Positions 11,600 to 24,100 of a stretch of DNA of 64,000 nucleotides are shown here, piece by piece. Both the position numbers and the translations under genes were made by a program. Source of the stretch: Centroberyx gerrardi (Eukaryota > Chordata > Actinopteri > Beryciformes > Berycidae). The stretch spans positions 25,691,659 to 25,755,658 of the forward strand of contig NC_135999.1 of assembly GCF_048128805.1 (NCBI RefSeq), read 5' to 3'. The number at the start of each line of letters is the position of its first letter. The first letter of the stretch is position 1. The notes under the pieces are model-generated. The model was not told where the DNA came from and searched no databases. It saw nothing but the letters and a program-made list of their open reading frames with translations.

Positions 11600-11720
11600 T
11601 GAAAGGTGAGCGGCGCCCCGCCTCCAAATCCCCTTCTGGGGGCGTGGGGTGACGTCACTCGGGGTTGCCCGGCGTGGCGCTGCTACGTCAAGACGGACCG
11701 GAGATGACCGGAGCAAGACC
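11600..11720. promoter_or_regulatory. CpG-rich patch with a perfect CRE and a second CRE-like site
   Basis: A full palindromic cAMP response element TGACGTCA lies at 11650-11657, and CTACGTCA (a near-match in the other orientation) lies at 11683-11690. The surrounding 120 bp is clearly richer in CpG than the flanks. It is about 1.6 kb upstream of the MCRIP2 start codon and could be an alternative promoter or enhancer. No transcript can be read from the sequence alone. Confidence 0.4.
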
Positions 11721-13249
11721 GGAAATTGGGAGATTTTGCCTTCAAAATAAAAGCGTAACATTTGTCTGTGGGGGAGGGAGAACAATAAGTGCTGGGGTGT
11801 AGAGAACAACAAATTCCTATCAGAATACACAGTGGAATTGTTAGATTAAATATGGAGTCAAAAAAATGCTGTAAAATAGACATGGTACTTGGTCAAAGGA
11901 TGAATGTGCTCTACATAGGTTAGATGGGTAAATTTAAGGCGAAATTACTATTTGATGACTTTAGAAACATGCAATTAAACATAGAAGGGTGTCTACTACT
12001 AATTACAGTATCCTGCAGAATAAGCTACGACTGAAATTCCCAGTGCTTTGTTCTTGATGTATATATTGGGCTCCCAAAAATTGTCAAAGCAGCCTTCTTA
12101 CTGGTTATGGAATTTATTGAATAGGACATTTTGGGAGGTGTAGCCTAATCCAGAGAAGGAAAGTTAGGCAATGTGATAAATTCTCTGAGGAAGTTGGGAA
12201 ATATCAGGGAATTTTACACATGGATTACTTTACAGGAATAGTCTGTAACCAGAATGTATCTGACAGTTTGTTTCACACATTCAATGCATTAGATGGTGGC
12301 GTTGAGTGTTTACGCCTTTAAATGTTTTCTGAGATGGAAAACGGTGACAAACCCAAAAGGAATACGATTTTTTTTTACTCTGCTCTGACTTGGGGATGGA
12401 AAGTCATGGAATTTTATATTAGAAAATTCAAACTTTCCCAGTCATATTTACCACTTTCTTTGGTAGTTTATGCGCAATCATGCCGTAATTACAGTATTTC
12501 CAAGGCAGCTGCCAAACCAACTTGGGAAGATGTCTACTTTCCTGTAAAAGTCAATTTACTTTTAACCCATTAATAGTGGTGAAATTACTCTTAAAAGCTA
12601 TACGGACGGTGCAGCGTGCAACCAACACATTTTCACCCATCATTATTTTATTTTGAAAACGCTGACCGGACGTCCCGCGTTTCACCCTCTCTGGCTTGAC
12701 ACCGGTCGAGCATGGTAGGTATCTGTCCTGATGAAACCAACGCGTGCGGTGCCCTTTACCCTGGCAGAAAGGTACTGTCAGTCCCGGAGCATCAGCGGAG
12801 GTGAGAGGACTGTGTTTCCGCTCAGGAGTGACATCGGACGGAAGGAGCGCAGCGCAGTGTCGGTGATCCCGAGCATGTGGAGCCGCTTTCTCCTTGGATG
12901 ACCTACAGGCCACCTTCTGCAGGAGCAGCGGGCATCGGGTTATTAAAGCAAACACCTGCTGGTGAGGAGCGACGGCAGGGCACGGATTCATTACACCGGG
13001 CACCGAGTCAACAGTCAGCCGCTTGCAGGCTTCAGGCCGACCCGGGACCAGCTGACCTGGAAAAAAACACGCTGCAATATTATTATTTTTTCCATCGTGG
13101 CTGCGTCAGGAGGAGCGGACACGAGACTGGGGGATTGCATCAGTGTATAATAACAGTTGACAGTGTGCACTTATCACCCGACAAAGTGACAGGACGGGCT
13201 TTTTAAAAAAAAAAAATATAGACACCACTGAAGTTTTGGGGTTCACATG

Positions 13250-15558
13250 ATGTACACAATCACCAGAGGTCCCAGTAAACTTGTTACACAACGGAGGACA
13301 GGTGAGCAGCTACACAAACCAGTCACATATGATGCAATGTTGCACTGAGATGAATGACATGGGGGAAACTTGGGATTTCTGTATTATAAGGTGCAATATC
13401 TGCAATGCAAGTAGCCTATAGTCGACGTGAACCTACAGTATATAACCGCTGGAATTGTCTCTTTAGGTCCCACGCAACAGATTGAGAGTAAAACCAACGA
13501 CTTGAAGCTTAAATCGACATCTTGGCTCACGTCAAAGTAAGTAGAAATCAGCTGTTTTCTGTCCTTGTTATTATTATTTTTTTTAATGCGTTTACAGGCT
13601 GCTGGGCAGCAGCATGGGCCCAAAATATCCAACACGTGCGCTGTGATCACGTAACGTCGATGTGACTTTTAGGTAACATCACTAGATCCATTATCGGACA
13701 CGGTAACAACACAGCTATTGCTTTCAATTTTGTCGGCACAACAGCGAGCCAACCGCAGATTAACAATGTCAAAGTAGTTCTCGCTTGTTTATATAACCTA
13801 CACCCGTTTTCACCAGGCCTGCCTTGGGCAAAGTAGAGAGCGCGACGTTGATTCCTGTCCGGTTGCATTTTTGACGGTTGAACTCCGATTGAGGTGACAC
13901 GACAACAACCGTTAACTGTTAGCTTCTCAGCCCGGCGGTACCGTCCATAACCGTGACCTTGGCAGGTTAGCTGTCGGCCCTGCTACCTGTGACCGTTTGT
14001 TTAGTGTCTGAGGCCGGCGGGTCGTTGACCGGGACCCGGCCTGCCGTGCTGGGGGTTTGGTTTTAAATGCCATGCTATTGCTATATCGCTCTGCAGTACG
14101 TTCACCATCATAACAATTCAAGCAAGGTCTAGCTCGTTTTCTGGGGGTTGTTGAAAGGCATTCTGGGAAATGTACCAACATACACCAAGTAAATGACAAC
14201 ACTCCTGGAATGCATTGATCATCACAGATTGATGATATCAGTGTAAGAATATCTGAGCGTTGATACATGAATGACAACAAAGTGACAAAATATGACTGAG
14301 ATTCCCACCCAGTGAGGGGAAGTGAAGGCATCTCACCATTAGCATTAATGTTAAGAAGCCCTCTGTCACCTCAGACTCAGCCTGTCTTCACTTATTTTGA
14401 GTTTCAGTGAAGCGTATAACATAACACTAGTGTTGTCATTGAGATGTCTTTCTGATTTTGGTTGTCAGACAATTGCATGGCTGTAAAAAAAATATTTGAT
14501 TCAGGGTTTCAAAATGCTAACAGTCCAGGAATTATGTCACATAGTTTAACAACAGGCTAAACACTAGGTAATATTGTGAGTCTCCTTCCCGTAGTCAGTT
14601 TTGAAAATGCAAGAGTTGCTGTGCAGCTTTAACTTCATAGATTAAATATAAAGTGAAACTACAGCTGTAAAATAGATACTAAAAAGATTACATTGTATTA
14701 TGATACATGGTGAAATGATGAAAAAGTGCCTTGGATGGGTAAATGTAAGATAAAAACATTTGATGACCAACCCCCCCCCCAAAAAAAAAAACACACAAGA
14801 AAACAAAACACAGAGAAATTTTGTACTTTCCATAAAAATTCCATTTCAGCCCTAAAAGCTAAACACTAACTTGAGGTTATAAAAGGACAGTACCTGGTGT
14901 TAAGTCAACCAAAATCTGGCATCCAGCACAAGGTTAATGCAAAAGCCTATCAGCCAACTGAAGTTAACCAGCAACTGGCTATCAGTACTCAAAATGCTGA
15001 TTTCCCTTACCTGTGATGTGTCAGCATGTTTCTTGCAGACAGAGTGAAATAAAGGGGATCAATTTGCAAAGCCATAACCAAATCCCCTCTACTACTTGGA
15101 GCCCAACTCTTGTATTTTGTTGTGATGTTGATTTATCCCCTAGTGAACACTTTCCCACCAGCCATGCTTTCTCTCACTAACCCCCTCTCTCTCTGAATTG
15201 TCCAGCTCTCCGCCTCCTAAGATCGTGTTCAATCGTCTGAACGGGAAGCGCTACCACACTGCAGCCGCGCAGAAGGCCGACGGCCCCGCGGAAGGATTCA
15301 CTCCTGCACACGAAGAGAACGTCAGATTTGTCTATGAAGGTGAGGCGGGCGCAGGATAGAGGTTTAGTTTCAGATCTGTGGGACTCTACTGGTCTCTGAG
15401 CGGGAAATTCATCTAGCAGAAGTTATCAAAAAGAGGGAGGCAGCACACAACATTACAGCATACATCACCAGTGAAACCTGTAACCCGCTGTCACCCCAAG
15501 GCTAAAGTTGTCACAGCCCCCTAGCAGTGACAAATGAGCGGTTGAAGGACTTGATGCA

Positions 15559-15589
<31 letters not shown>

Positions 15590-18500
15590 GTTCAATGCAC
15601 TCACACTGAAGGGATTCACAAATGAGGATTAAGGTGGCACTGCATGAGGCCGTTAACCTCTTGAACTTTCCCCTTAAATTTCCCCTTAACGTCACTTGGA
15701 AGTTACAAAGGAGTTTCTCCCGTACTGTACGACAAAGTCACATACATATTCTACATACATATTTTGTCTCTGCTTGTCCCAACGCTTCATTGAAGCTATA
15801 TCACGCTTATATTGAGTGAAATATTCAAAGCCAAGATCCTATTTTTTTATGGCTGCACCATTACATCAAATGGGAAAAAAATCTAGATGTCTTGCACATC
15901 ATTTTAGCCACATTTCCCTGTAATTCAGCATGACATATTTTATATCTTTAGAAACCTTGGGATCCTGACTAGAATTTAAAATAAAGTTTTGTGGGTTTGA
16001 ACAAAGCTCAGCCGCGCAGCATGCGTCTCTAATGACAGACCCACCGGTGGGACAGGCAGGGTGCAAGAGGTTTTAAGAAACTGCTGCTGCCCATAGAGAG
16101 TGAGTCAGCGGAGAGAAGATTGCTAATAGTCACGAACGCACCAAGCATTCAAAAGAATCCGAGCGCACAAGTAGTCTTTCTGTCATGCAGTTTACCCAGC
16201 ATGCCTTAGTGCTCGCTAATACTTTCATGCCCTGGTGAAAATGAATGACTTGCAGAGCTGAATCAGCATGAAGCAGCACCTATGTTACTCTTGGATCGCT
16301 GCCAGACAAGACCCTTTTGTGACCAGAGATTCAGTTTGAGAACAGCTGCTCGCCCAAAGAAAACCCCCATCAGTCTCTCATGCAACAGCCTTTATCTGCA
16401 AGTTGCTTTCAGATAACACACACACACACACACACACAGAAATGTCTGTGTTCTTCATATTTGACTTCCAAAAACTAGCTGTAGGGATATGTGCTGTACA
16501 TGCTCTAGGTTAATGGCCTGTAGCTGAAAGTGTAAGTGTGTGTGTGTGTGTGTGTGTTTTTGAGTTGAACACCCTTCCAAGGACCCAGAACCTTCAGTGT
16601 TATCTGTGTGTGAAGCTGAAGGCCTTCGCTCAGGCTGATAAACACTCCGCCGGCCGGTCTGGCCCGCCTCCAAGGCCGCTGGGCTGCCTTATTTTCACTT
16701 GAGTTGTGCGTGCAAATTTACTTCATATTTCCGTTTTCCTACAAATGGAACCTACTGTGCAAAACTAGTCACTTAACCTCACGAGTCAGTGTGCCTGTGT
16801 GTTGTTGATTTGATACAGCAGACACTTTTTAATTTATTTTTTAGGAATGGGAAATCCAATATATCGCAATACGAAAATGTGATGATACGTATCGTGGGGC
16901 AGAAAAATGAATCGCGATATTAGCTACATTTTATTCTACTGTAGTAATCATAAATGAGGCGACTTGACCATCACAATTTCACAAGCTGTCCATCGAAATT
17001 ATATTATTTGCACTTTGTAATGACACTTTTAAATTGTTTACATTCTAGCAAGACAATGCCATTGCTAGAAAGATTTGTGTCTCAAAAATCAACATAATTC
17101 TGCACAGTCAGACTTGTCATTGAACTTTTATTTATTACATCGTATCGTGGTTGTATCGCATCCCTATATAAATGTGAGTCAGGGATGTGATCAAAAACAA
17201 GAGGGGGGGGAACAAGACCAGGAAAATGGCTTTTGTCTCAAGAATTAAAACCACACCCCTGTTGAGTGAATATGCATTTATGTAAGCAAGTGTAGGCTAT
17301 ACTGTGTGTTTCTCTAACCCCGGTGTGTCTGTCCCTGCGCAGCGTGGCAGGAGGTGGAGCAGCAGCTGGGGGACGGGGCGGGGGCCGGCGGGGAGCCAGC
17401 CGGCACCCAGGGGCCCGTCCAGTACACCGAGAAGACCCCCAGTCCTGTGATGAAGAGTAAGCACCTCAGTCACTCTCTCTCTCTCTCCTACACTGGGATG
17501 ATTTCCTTGATTGACATACAATTCCCAATCATTCGTTTTCCTGCATGCTTTGCGTTCTTGATCGTATCTCAGTTTGCACCAGTCTCCATTTTGTTTTGCT
17601 AAAATACTCCAGAGAAGAAAGGGAAGACGCTGTAAATCTGACTTTATGGCATCTAATCTCACTATACACACTTTTTTTATGGCATCCTTGCACATAAAAG
17701 TGTAACCCCCTGAACTCTCACACTGTAATTTAACCATGTGGTTTTTTTTGATTGGTTATTTAAACAGTGAAAGCTGAATGGCTGCTCTCATTTCTGTCTG
17801 TGAATCACATGCCAAGTGTCTTGTGTTCTCCGCTTTATCTGTAGCCAGAGGAAAAGTGTTGTAATAGTTAGTCGGCTTTAATTTTTAACTGGTCATGTCT
17901 GAGAGAAACTGGCCGCTCTAGATAAACCTGCTCTGGCTGCTGATTGTACCCGTCCTGTCACGACTCGCCCACACCTGTCTGCTCCTGTTCCCTCTGTGGC
18001 TCTCTGTCCTCAAAGGTCATGGCAGGGTCTCTCAGGATTTACATAAAAACAAAATGTCTGATTTTTTTTTTTTAAATGAAAGAGGATCTGAGGCACTCTG
18101 TTGGGACCAACAAAAGTTAAAAGCCTTTTTATTTAAAGTTAAAAGTTAAAAAAACTGACCGACTTGTTCCAGATGTGAAATGAAGGCTTTTAACTTTTGT
18201 TCATCACACATCTGATTTTTAATACATTCTGTTAGTATTTCCCCCCCCTCCCTTGTCTGATTTTTAACTGTTGGTGGCACAGATCTGAATTTCTCATAAA
18301 TGTCCTCATGGGGAGAAAACATCAGATGTGCACCGCAAATTTTCACATCAGATTTTCTTTTCATTTCCCATTTTGTGAAAACAATTCTACCATTGTTCAT
18401 GATGTTGTCATTTAGATTCCGTTATTCAGTGTAGTGGTGTGTCAGCATGTCATTTTATTTATTTTTTTCCATCTTTTATTTGAGGTTAGATGTTTATCGG

Positions 18501-18695
18501 CCCCTTGGGATTTTGTTTTTCTCGCCTGCACAAATGCATCTCTCCTTTCTGTTTGTCATGAACAAAAACCAAATCCATTCCATTAATACATTGTCCCTCC
18601 TCTTCTCGTTCCGTCTCTCTGCAGACTTTGTGCCCATAGACCTGGAGGAGTGGTGGGCTCAGCGTTTCCTTGCCAACATTGCCAACCTGTCATGA
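13250..18695 (+). CDS. mcrip2: MCRIP2 (FAM195A), MAPK-regulated corepressor-interacting protein 2 (complete, 5 exons)
   Basis: MCRIP proteins bind the corepressor CtBP and are found in stress granules with DDX6 (family knowledge); MCRIP2 itself is little studied. Coding exons are 13250-13301, 13467-13536, 15206-15339, 17343-17456 and 18625-18695, phase-consistent, giving 146 residues (human about 160). The N-terminus MYTITRGPSKLVTQRRTG is the family signature. The core FTPAHEENVRFVYEAWQEVE and the C-terminus NFVPIDLEEWWAQRFLANI identify MCRIP2 rather than MCRIP1, which ends differently. A second ATG sits directly upstream at 13247, and an in-frame TGA at 13229-13231 closes the frame above it, supporting this start. 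The region between residues 20 and 40 is divergent, as usual in the family. No catalytic domain is expected. Confidence 0.95.
15561..15589 (+). repeat. (GT)n microsatellite in MCRIP2 intron 3
   Basis: About fourteen GT dinucleotides in an uninterrupted run. Similar CA/TG tracts occur in the same intron at about 16419-16438 and 16534-16557. Confidence 0.9.
16850..17165. repeat. Degenerate fish interspersed repeat in MCRIP2 intron 3
   Basis: The left part GGAAATCCAATATATCGCAATACG and the right part CGTATCGTGGTTGTATCGCA share ATATCG/GTATCG units in inverted arrangement, as in AT-rich hAT-type MITEs of fishes. Ends and target duplication are not resolved. Confidence 0.45.
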
Positions 18696-19879
18696 TTGGG
18701 TGAGGCTTTGGGCTGGGGGAGGAGGGGCCGGGCGGTGCAGAGCCTCTCAGGCCTCGTAGGTCCAGCGGCGACAGCATCAAGAGGGCGGAGATGAGCCGAG
18801 TCCGTCTCCAGGGGCGACGGATCGTACGCACCTCGGACTCTTTGACGCCCTGCGCTTCACACTGCTGTAGAGAACGCTGGGTGCGCAACACGTAAAAACG
18901 CCCCCCTTGCAACAACGGCCTGACTGTGAACTCTGACGGTGTCGACTCGACGTTGCGCTGCCAAGAAGGATCCCTCTCTCTACTTGAATGACCTGTCAGA
19001 TAGAAGATCTGAGATTTTTCTTCCAAGTGTTTAAGAACCTGCCTCCTTCCTCAAGTGTGCTCAGCTGTATGTATTTCTTGGCTGATCTTTGGATATAAAA
19101 CTATTGAAGAGCAAAAAAAAAAAAAAAGTAAAAAGTTTTTCCAAGATTTTCCTGTGTGCTGGAATGATTTCTTTTTACATAATTGTGCACCTGTTGTCCT
19201 GTTTTGGCCACTAGTTTAGTGAGAATATTTTCCATTTCAAAAGTCCAATTCCTAAAGAAAACATTAAAAGTATTGAAAATACTTTTGCCAGACCTTAATT
19301 GGATTGGATTGAAAGACTTTGGTTGGTATTCAATATGATGTATGCTGATAGTAGCTGGACACCATGACAGTCAACTAGGTCATATCACACTACAGCTGAA
19401 CATTATTCTTAACATCATATACAAGTGAAAAGACGGTGGGTGTACAGCTACATAAAATGTTCAGTCATTTGTATATGAATACTGGCTATCCTGTAATGGA
19501 TGTGTAGGATGAGTAGCCTAACTAATATGATATAATGATCTTGGGCCAGAAAGACATTTGCCACTTTGTTTATTTTCATACCGGAAATAATAAATGCAAC
19601 ATTTGAAACAAAGACCTTTTAAAATACAGAACAAAACTTTTTGTAACAATCATATAGTTTTCATCAAAGTGGTAAAAGCTGTCTTCATCAAGGATATCCA
19701 TGAAATCTCAAACTAAGTTTCAAGGCTCAGCCCTCAGTTTTTTAAAACACTTCATAATTTATTTTTACATGTTCTCTTCCCTGCCTGAAAGTTTTTTTCA
19801 GAAAACTGTCAAGACATTGAAGTAAAATTGACATTAGAACATCAGTTTCCACCTGAACCTTTCCTGCAGTCACAAGCTT
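18696..19879. other. Convergent 3' UTR region of MCRIP2 (plus) and SLX4 (minus)
   Basis: The two genes run towards each other with stop codons 1.2 kb apart. Candidate poly(A) signals are AATAAA on the plus strand at 19589-19594 (MCRIP2; a weaker ATTAAA lies near 19262) and AATAAA on the minus strand at 19574-19569 and 19763-19758 (SLX4). An A-run at about 19113-19127 is genomic. If the distal signals are used, the two transcripts would overlap slightly. No other gene is seen. Confidence 0.55.
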
Positions 19880-21145
19880 TTAATCCATGGCTGTAACAAC
19901 CTTCCTCTTCCTCCCTCTCACCCCACGTTCACCTGCTGCCTTCGTCGTCTTGCCCCGCCTGCGGCTGGGTGCGGTGTGGCCGGGCTTGGCCGTGGTGAAG
20001 GTGATGCATTGGGAGTCCAGGTAGTCCAGCAGCTTGGCGCCGCCCAGGCGGATCCCGGCGGCCTTGAGTCTCTCCTGGAGCTGGGACAGGACCAGAGGCT
20101 GGTACTGCAGGATCTGGCTGTACAGCTCCGGGTCGGACAGGATGAAGGAGCGCACCGCTCGCAGGCGGTCCTGGAGCCGGGAAGCCGCCTGGGAGGCCGT
20201 CACCGCTCCGTCACTGTCCGAGTCGGAGGATTGGCACAACTCTGGGTTGGACCTGCTGGGAGAGACGGAAGTGGTTGGATATGCAGAGTGGAAGGGGGAG
20301 ATATTTTAAAGCTGCAGTCGGCAACATTTAATGTAAAAATATACCCGTCTCATCAGGCTGCAATAGAGACGAGCGTCCCCTCCCCACTAATTAAGAACCT
20401 GTAGATTCTCCCTATGTGCCCAAATGAAATTCCGGTGTCAGGTATGGTCACTTCTCCGCCCACAGGAAGTGAGGAATTGAAATCCAAACTGTCTCCTAAA
20501 CAGCAGTGAGCACCAACATTAGATCTTTTCCTCTCTCATCTCTCTGGTTTCCTTTGGTGTAAAGCATCACAGACCGGCCGGCTTGGTAAACATGAGCATG
20601 TGTGCAGTTTACTGATGTCACATTACATGATTTCTGGGTATTGACATTCAAATTTTTCAGCTTCTCATTTGGAGCCGCCAACGTGCAAAATTGCCTAGTG
20701 CAGCATGTTTTGAGGAACAAAATAACGGTTTAGACCTCTGCAGAAATCGATGACCACAAAAAACGCACAATGATTTAGGCATAACTTCACATCTGAGACA
20801 ACACACACACACACACCTTACCTTTCAGAGTCTTCACTGGCGGCAGTTGAAGACGTATTGGAGCCCTGTGAGGCGGAGAGCGGCTCTGCGTCTTCCTCGC
20901 TGTGTTTCACAGGGGAGACAGCAGCGGGAGCTCTGGGCTGTTTGAACTTCACTGTCCGGGCGCAGGAGGCCGGCCTGCTGCTGGGGGCCGCGGTGGAGGA
21001 GGTGGGCAGGGGCTTCGCCTGAGCGGTGCGACCCACAGAGGGAGCCTCATCCTCGGACTCAGAGCTGACCAGCTGGTGGGTGTACTGGTGGATCTCCTTC
21101 AACTTGAGGATCATCTGCCGCTTGGGCAAAGGCCGCACACCAAAC
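19880..21145 (-). other. slx4: SLX4 MUS81-binding SAP region and SLX1-binding C-terminal domain
   Basis: Exon 21145-20822 starts FGVRPLPKRQMILKLKEIHQ followed by YTH, the SAP-like helix pair that binds MUS81 in vertebrates. The last exon 20252-19880 encodes RSFILSDPELYSQILQYQPL and, further on, LLDYLDSQCITFTTA, the conserved domain that binds SLX1. A basic tail (GRKRKVV) ends the protein. The motifs are intact, so the scaffold should still recruit both nucleases. Confidence 0.93.
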
Positions 21146-24100
21146 CTGCACAGAGGAGAAAATAATTGGCATTTGCAACAGACAGACTAGCCAACAGATG
21201 GACGGGGGGGAAAGCGGCCTGCGGAGAAAACGGAGAACGGAGACAGACAACCAGACTAAGTTGTGGTAATAGGATATGCTCCTAAGTTAATAGCCTTGAT
21301 TAGAAAAAACCCTTGTGGCCCTTTGTTACCCTTCCTTTTCCGTGTGGGTGGGGATGAGAGCGAACCGACTGACCTGTTGAGTTTGCTCTTGAGGTCCGGC
21401 GTGTCCATGTCAGAGTAGCTTGGCATGGGAGTGATGGGAACCATGGCAACACGCCTCTTACTGCGGGATGACACTAGAGGAGAGATGAACAGGAAGACAT
21501 TATATATACAAATACAAATATAGTCAGATTTCTTTATCTTTTTTAACAAACTCCATCAAACAGTACCTTACATTATTCCTTACATTAAAGGAACAATCCA
21601 TCCTTGGACACTCTTACACTGTATGTCAACTGGATCAATTAACTGGAATGAACTGATTGATTCCAGTAGTTATTTTGTGATGAAATGTTGTAAATTACTT
21701 GGTTGGTTGGTGTACCCGCTTTCCCTCAACCTGTCTCTTCTACTTCTACATCAGCCAGTGATTTCCTAAATTTGTTGTAGTAGTAGTAGTAGTAGTAGTA
21801 ATGGTGGTAGTAGTAGTAGTATCTGACATCAGTTGCCTATACCAGTAATATTTTTAGGTTATAGACCTAAAAGGCAATTTTGAGCCCTTAAATTCTTCAC
21901 AGAATAGCAGTAAATTCTCTCACTTTTAGGCATACTGAACACTGTGGACCTGCCAAAAGAAATAATGGCCTGTCTCTAATAATAGTCTGTCTCTAATGGT
22001 CTCTAATTCTAATCTCTAATAGCCTGGAGCTCTCTTTTGCTGAGGTAAAGTAAAGGTAAGGTATCAGATCCTGTGCATTGGTAGATTACAGAAACACTAT
22101 GCCATCTTACTACCAAATCACAAGAACTGCAGTTAAAGGAAGCCTGCTTACCTGGGGTTTTGAGTCGGGCAACAGGATTCACCCTCTGAGAGAGAGGGAG
22201 AGGCTCCTCCTCCTCCTCCTCCTCCTCCCAGCTGTCCCATATCTTGGGGTCCAGGAAGCTGGTATTGACCTCTGGTGTGGTACGGGTGGTGGGGTCAGGC
22301 GGAGAGGGGGTGAAGGAAGGGCCTGTATGGGTGTGAGTTTTGGGTGCCGGAGAGAGAGAGGTGGATGGTTGTGTGGTGTGGAGTTTGGGTGGAGGGGAGG
22401 TAGTATTTCGTCCATGGTTGTGAGATTGAAATGAATCGGTGGCGTGACTAGAGGTTGGAGGTTGAGAGACGGTAGAAGAGGACGACCCGGCTGTCTCTTC
22501 CCGTCCCAGGCTGCGCTCGTGTGGGCTGGTTCCTCCGCTGTCCTCCAGCCTCAGACTGAAGCAGACACCTGGGTTTCCCTCTCTGTCTGCGGCGGCGTCG
22601 AAGCCCCACGAGTCGTTGAAAGCCATGGGAGGCTCGTCCATAGCCATGAAACTCTGCCGGAAACTGGATTCGGGAAAGTCCGCCTCTTCCATTTCTCCTT
22701 GTGCCGACATTGCTTCATCCCGCTCTCCTTCAGCCCCTGTGCCCTTATCTTCCCCCTCTACTACTCCCTCTCCTTCCTCATTTCTCATCTCCCTCGCTTC
22801 ATCTCCGACCCTCCTTGTCACTTTAGTTCCTGTGTTGTTATGATAGTCAGACTCAACACAACGTCCACTTTGACCGGACGAGGACCTGCTGTCTTTTCGC
22901 GAACTTGGAAGACCTCTGTGAGAGGAAGAGGAGGGTGAGTCAGAGGGGTCAGACAGGGAAAGACGAAGGCTTCCTAACTCTCCCTCAGACAGCACCCGCC
23001 CTTGACCCGTCGACCCCTCCCTATCAGGGTCACTGTGGAGGGGGGAGGTGGAGAGAAGGGAGGGCTTGGGTAGATCTGTATGCAGGGGAGTGCTGCTGTA
23101 AGGATGGGAGTGGATGTGAAGAGGGGTAACCTGCATGGAGGCATCCTGGGAGTGGAGGGGATGGGAGTGAGGAAAGCTGGAGGGTCGCGAGCGCTTAGGT
23201 TGGGACGGAGGTACTGCAAAAACTGGTGAGTCCACCTCTCTGTCCTTACGCATACCACCACTATTGCTCATTTTATGAGGATGGTTGCGATCCAAGCTGG
23301 AGCTACTGGGGATGCTCCTGTCCAGTTTCATCCTGGAAACGCTGCCCTCTGTCTGACAGACGTGGGCAGAAACTCTGGGCGGATTGTTGGAGGTGTGAAG
23401 TCTGTCCTTTAATGGCAATGCGGGAGAAGAGAAAGCAGAGGATGAAGAAGATAAAGTGCCGGATTTGGGGAAGAGCTGCGTCCTGCGCATGCTGCTGTGG
23501 GTCTGAGTGGAGCTGGAGCTGGTGCTGGTGCTTCTGCTGGGGTGGACTGGCGTGGCTGGGATGAGCCAGGAAACCTCTGGAGAACAGTCTACCGGACTCG
23601 GGTCGAGACCATCGCAACCGGAACCTGGTCGACCTGGAACTGGGGCTGCAGATGGAGCAGTGGGACTCAACTCTAAACTACTGGACTCTTTATTCTCCAA
23701 GGTGGGAGCATTAGGTTCTGGGATTGATTGGGGTTTGATTTGGGTGTAGCTCCGCAGGTTCTGGATGGAGCGGGGAGAACGTGGTGGGGGACTATCGATG
23801 CCGACAGCGGCGAGATCTACTTCCATCTCCTCGCTCGAGTCAGACAGAACGATCAGCTCCGGTTCCTTGCTGCTCTGAGGTGCAGCGGGAGAAAGCGGGA
23901 CACAAATACTACGAGGACCTTGGCTCTCTCGCTTTGGAGACGGGCTTTCCTCTCGAGGATGAACGCGTTCTTTGGAGAACTCCTTGGCCACGTCCAGTTC
24001 GTAAGCATCTGTTCCCTCGTCTCCACCGCCGCCTTGGTCGCTCATTTGACCAGGCGACCAACCTGGGAGAGGAAGGTTGGACGTAGTAGGAGGAGGGCTG

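Larger units (their letters stand above)
7649..13246. other. Intergenic region between GDE1 and MCRIP2
   Basis: No open frame here resembles a protein and no splice-consistent exon was found. An ATTAAA at about 7697 could be the GDE1 poly(A) signal; a later AATAAA lies near 8569. The rest is repeat debris: a LINE/SINE tail with AGAATCAGAATCACTTT near 8345, a tRNA-derived SINE head near 9350-9424, a hAT-like MITE at 9919-10441, an AAGTA-rich repeat at 10910-11300, a CpG-rich patch with a CRE at 11600-11720, and the CpG-containing 5' flank of MCRIP2 from about 12650. Confidence 0.7.

Noticed and set aside
13927-14331. Minus-strand 134-codon frame in MCRIP2 intron 2
   Set aside because: No similarity to a known family, no promoter or splice context, and the CpG-rich sequence makes chance openness likely.
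18105-18202. Short inverted repeat (AACAAAAGTTAAAAGCC) in MCRIP2 intron 4
   Set aside because: The arms are only about 18 bases of AT-rich sequence with surrounding tandem AGTTAAA units, so chance or slippage explains it.
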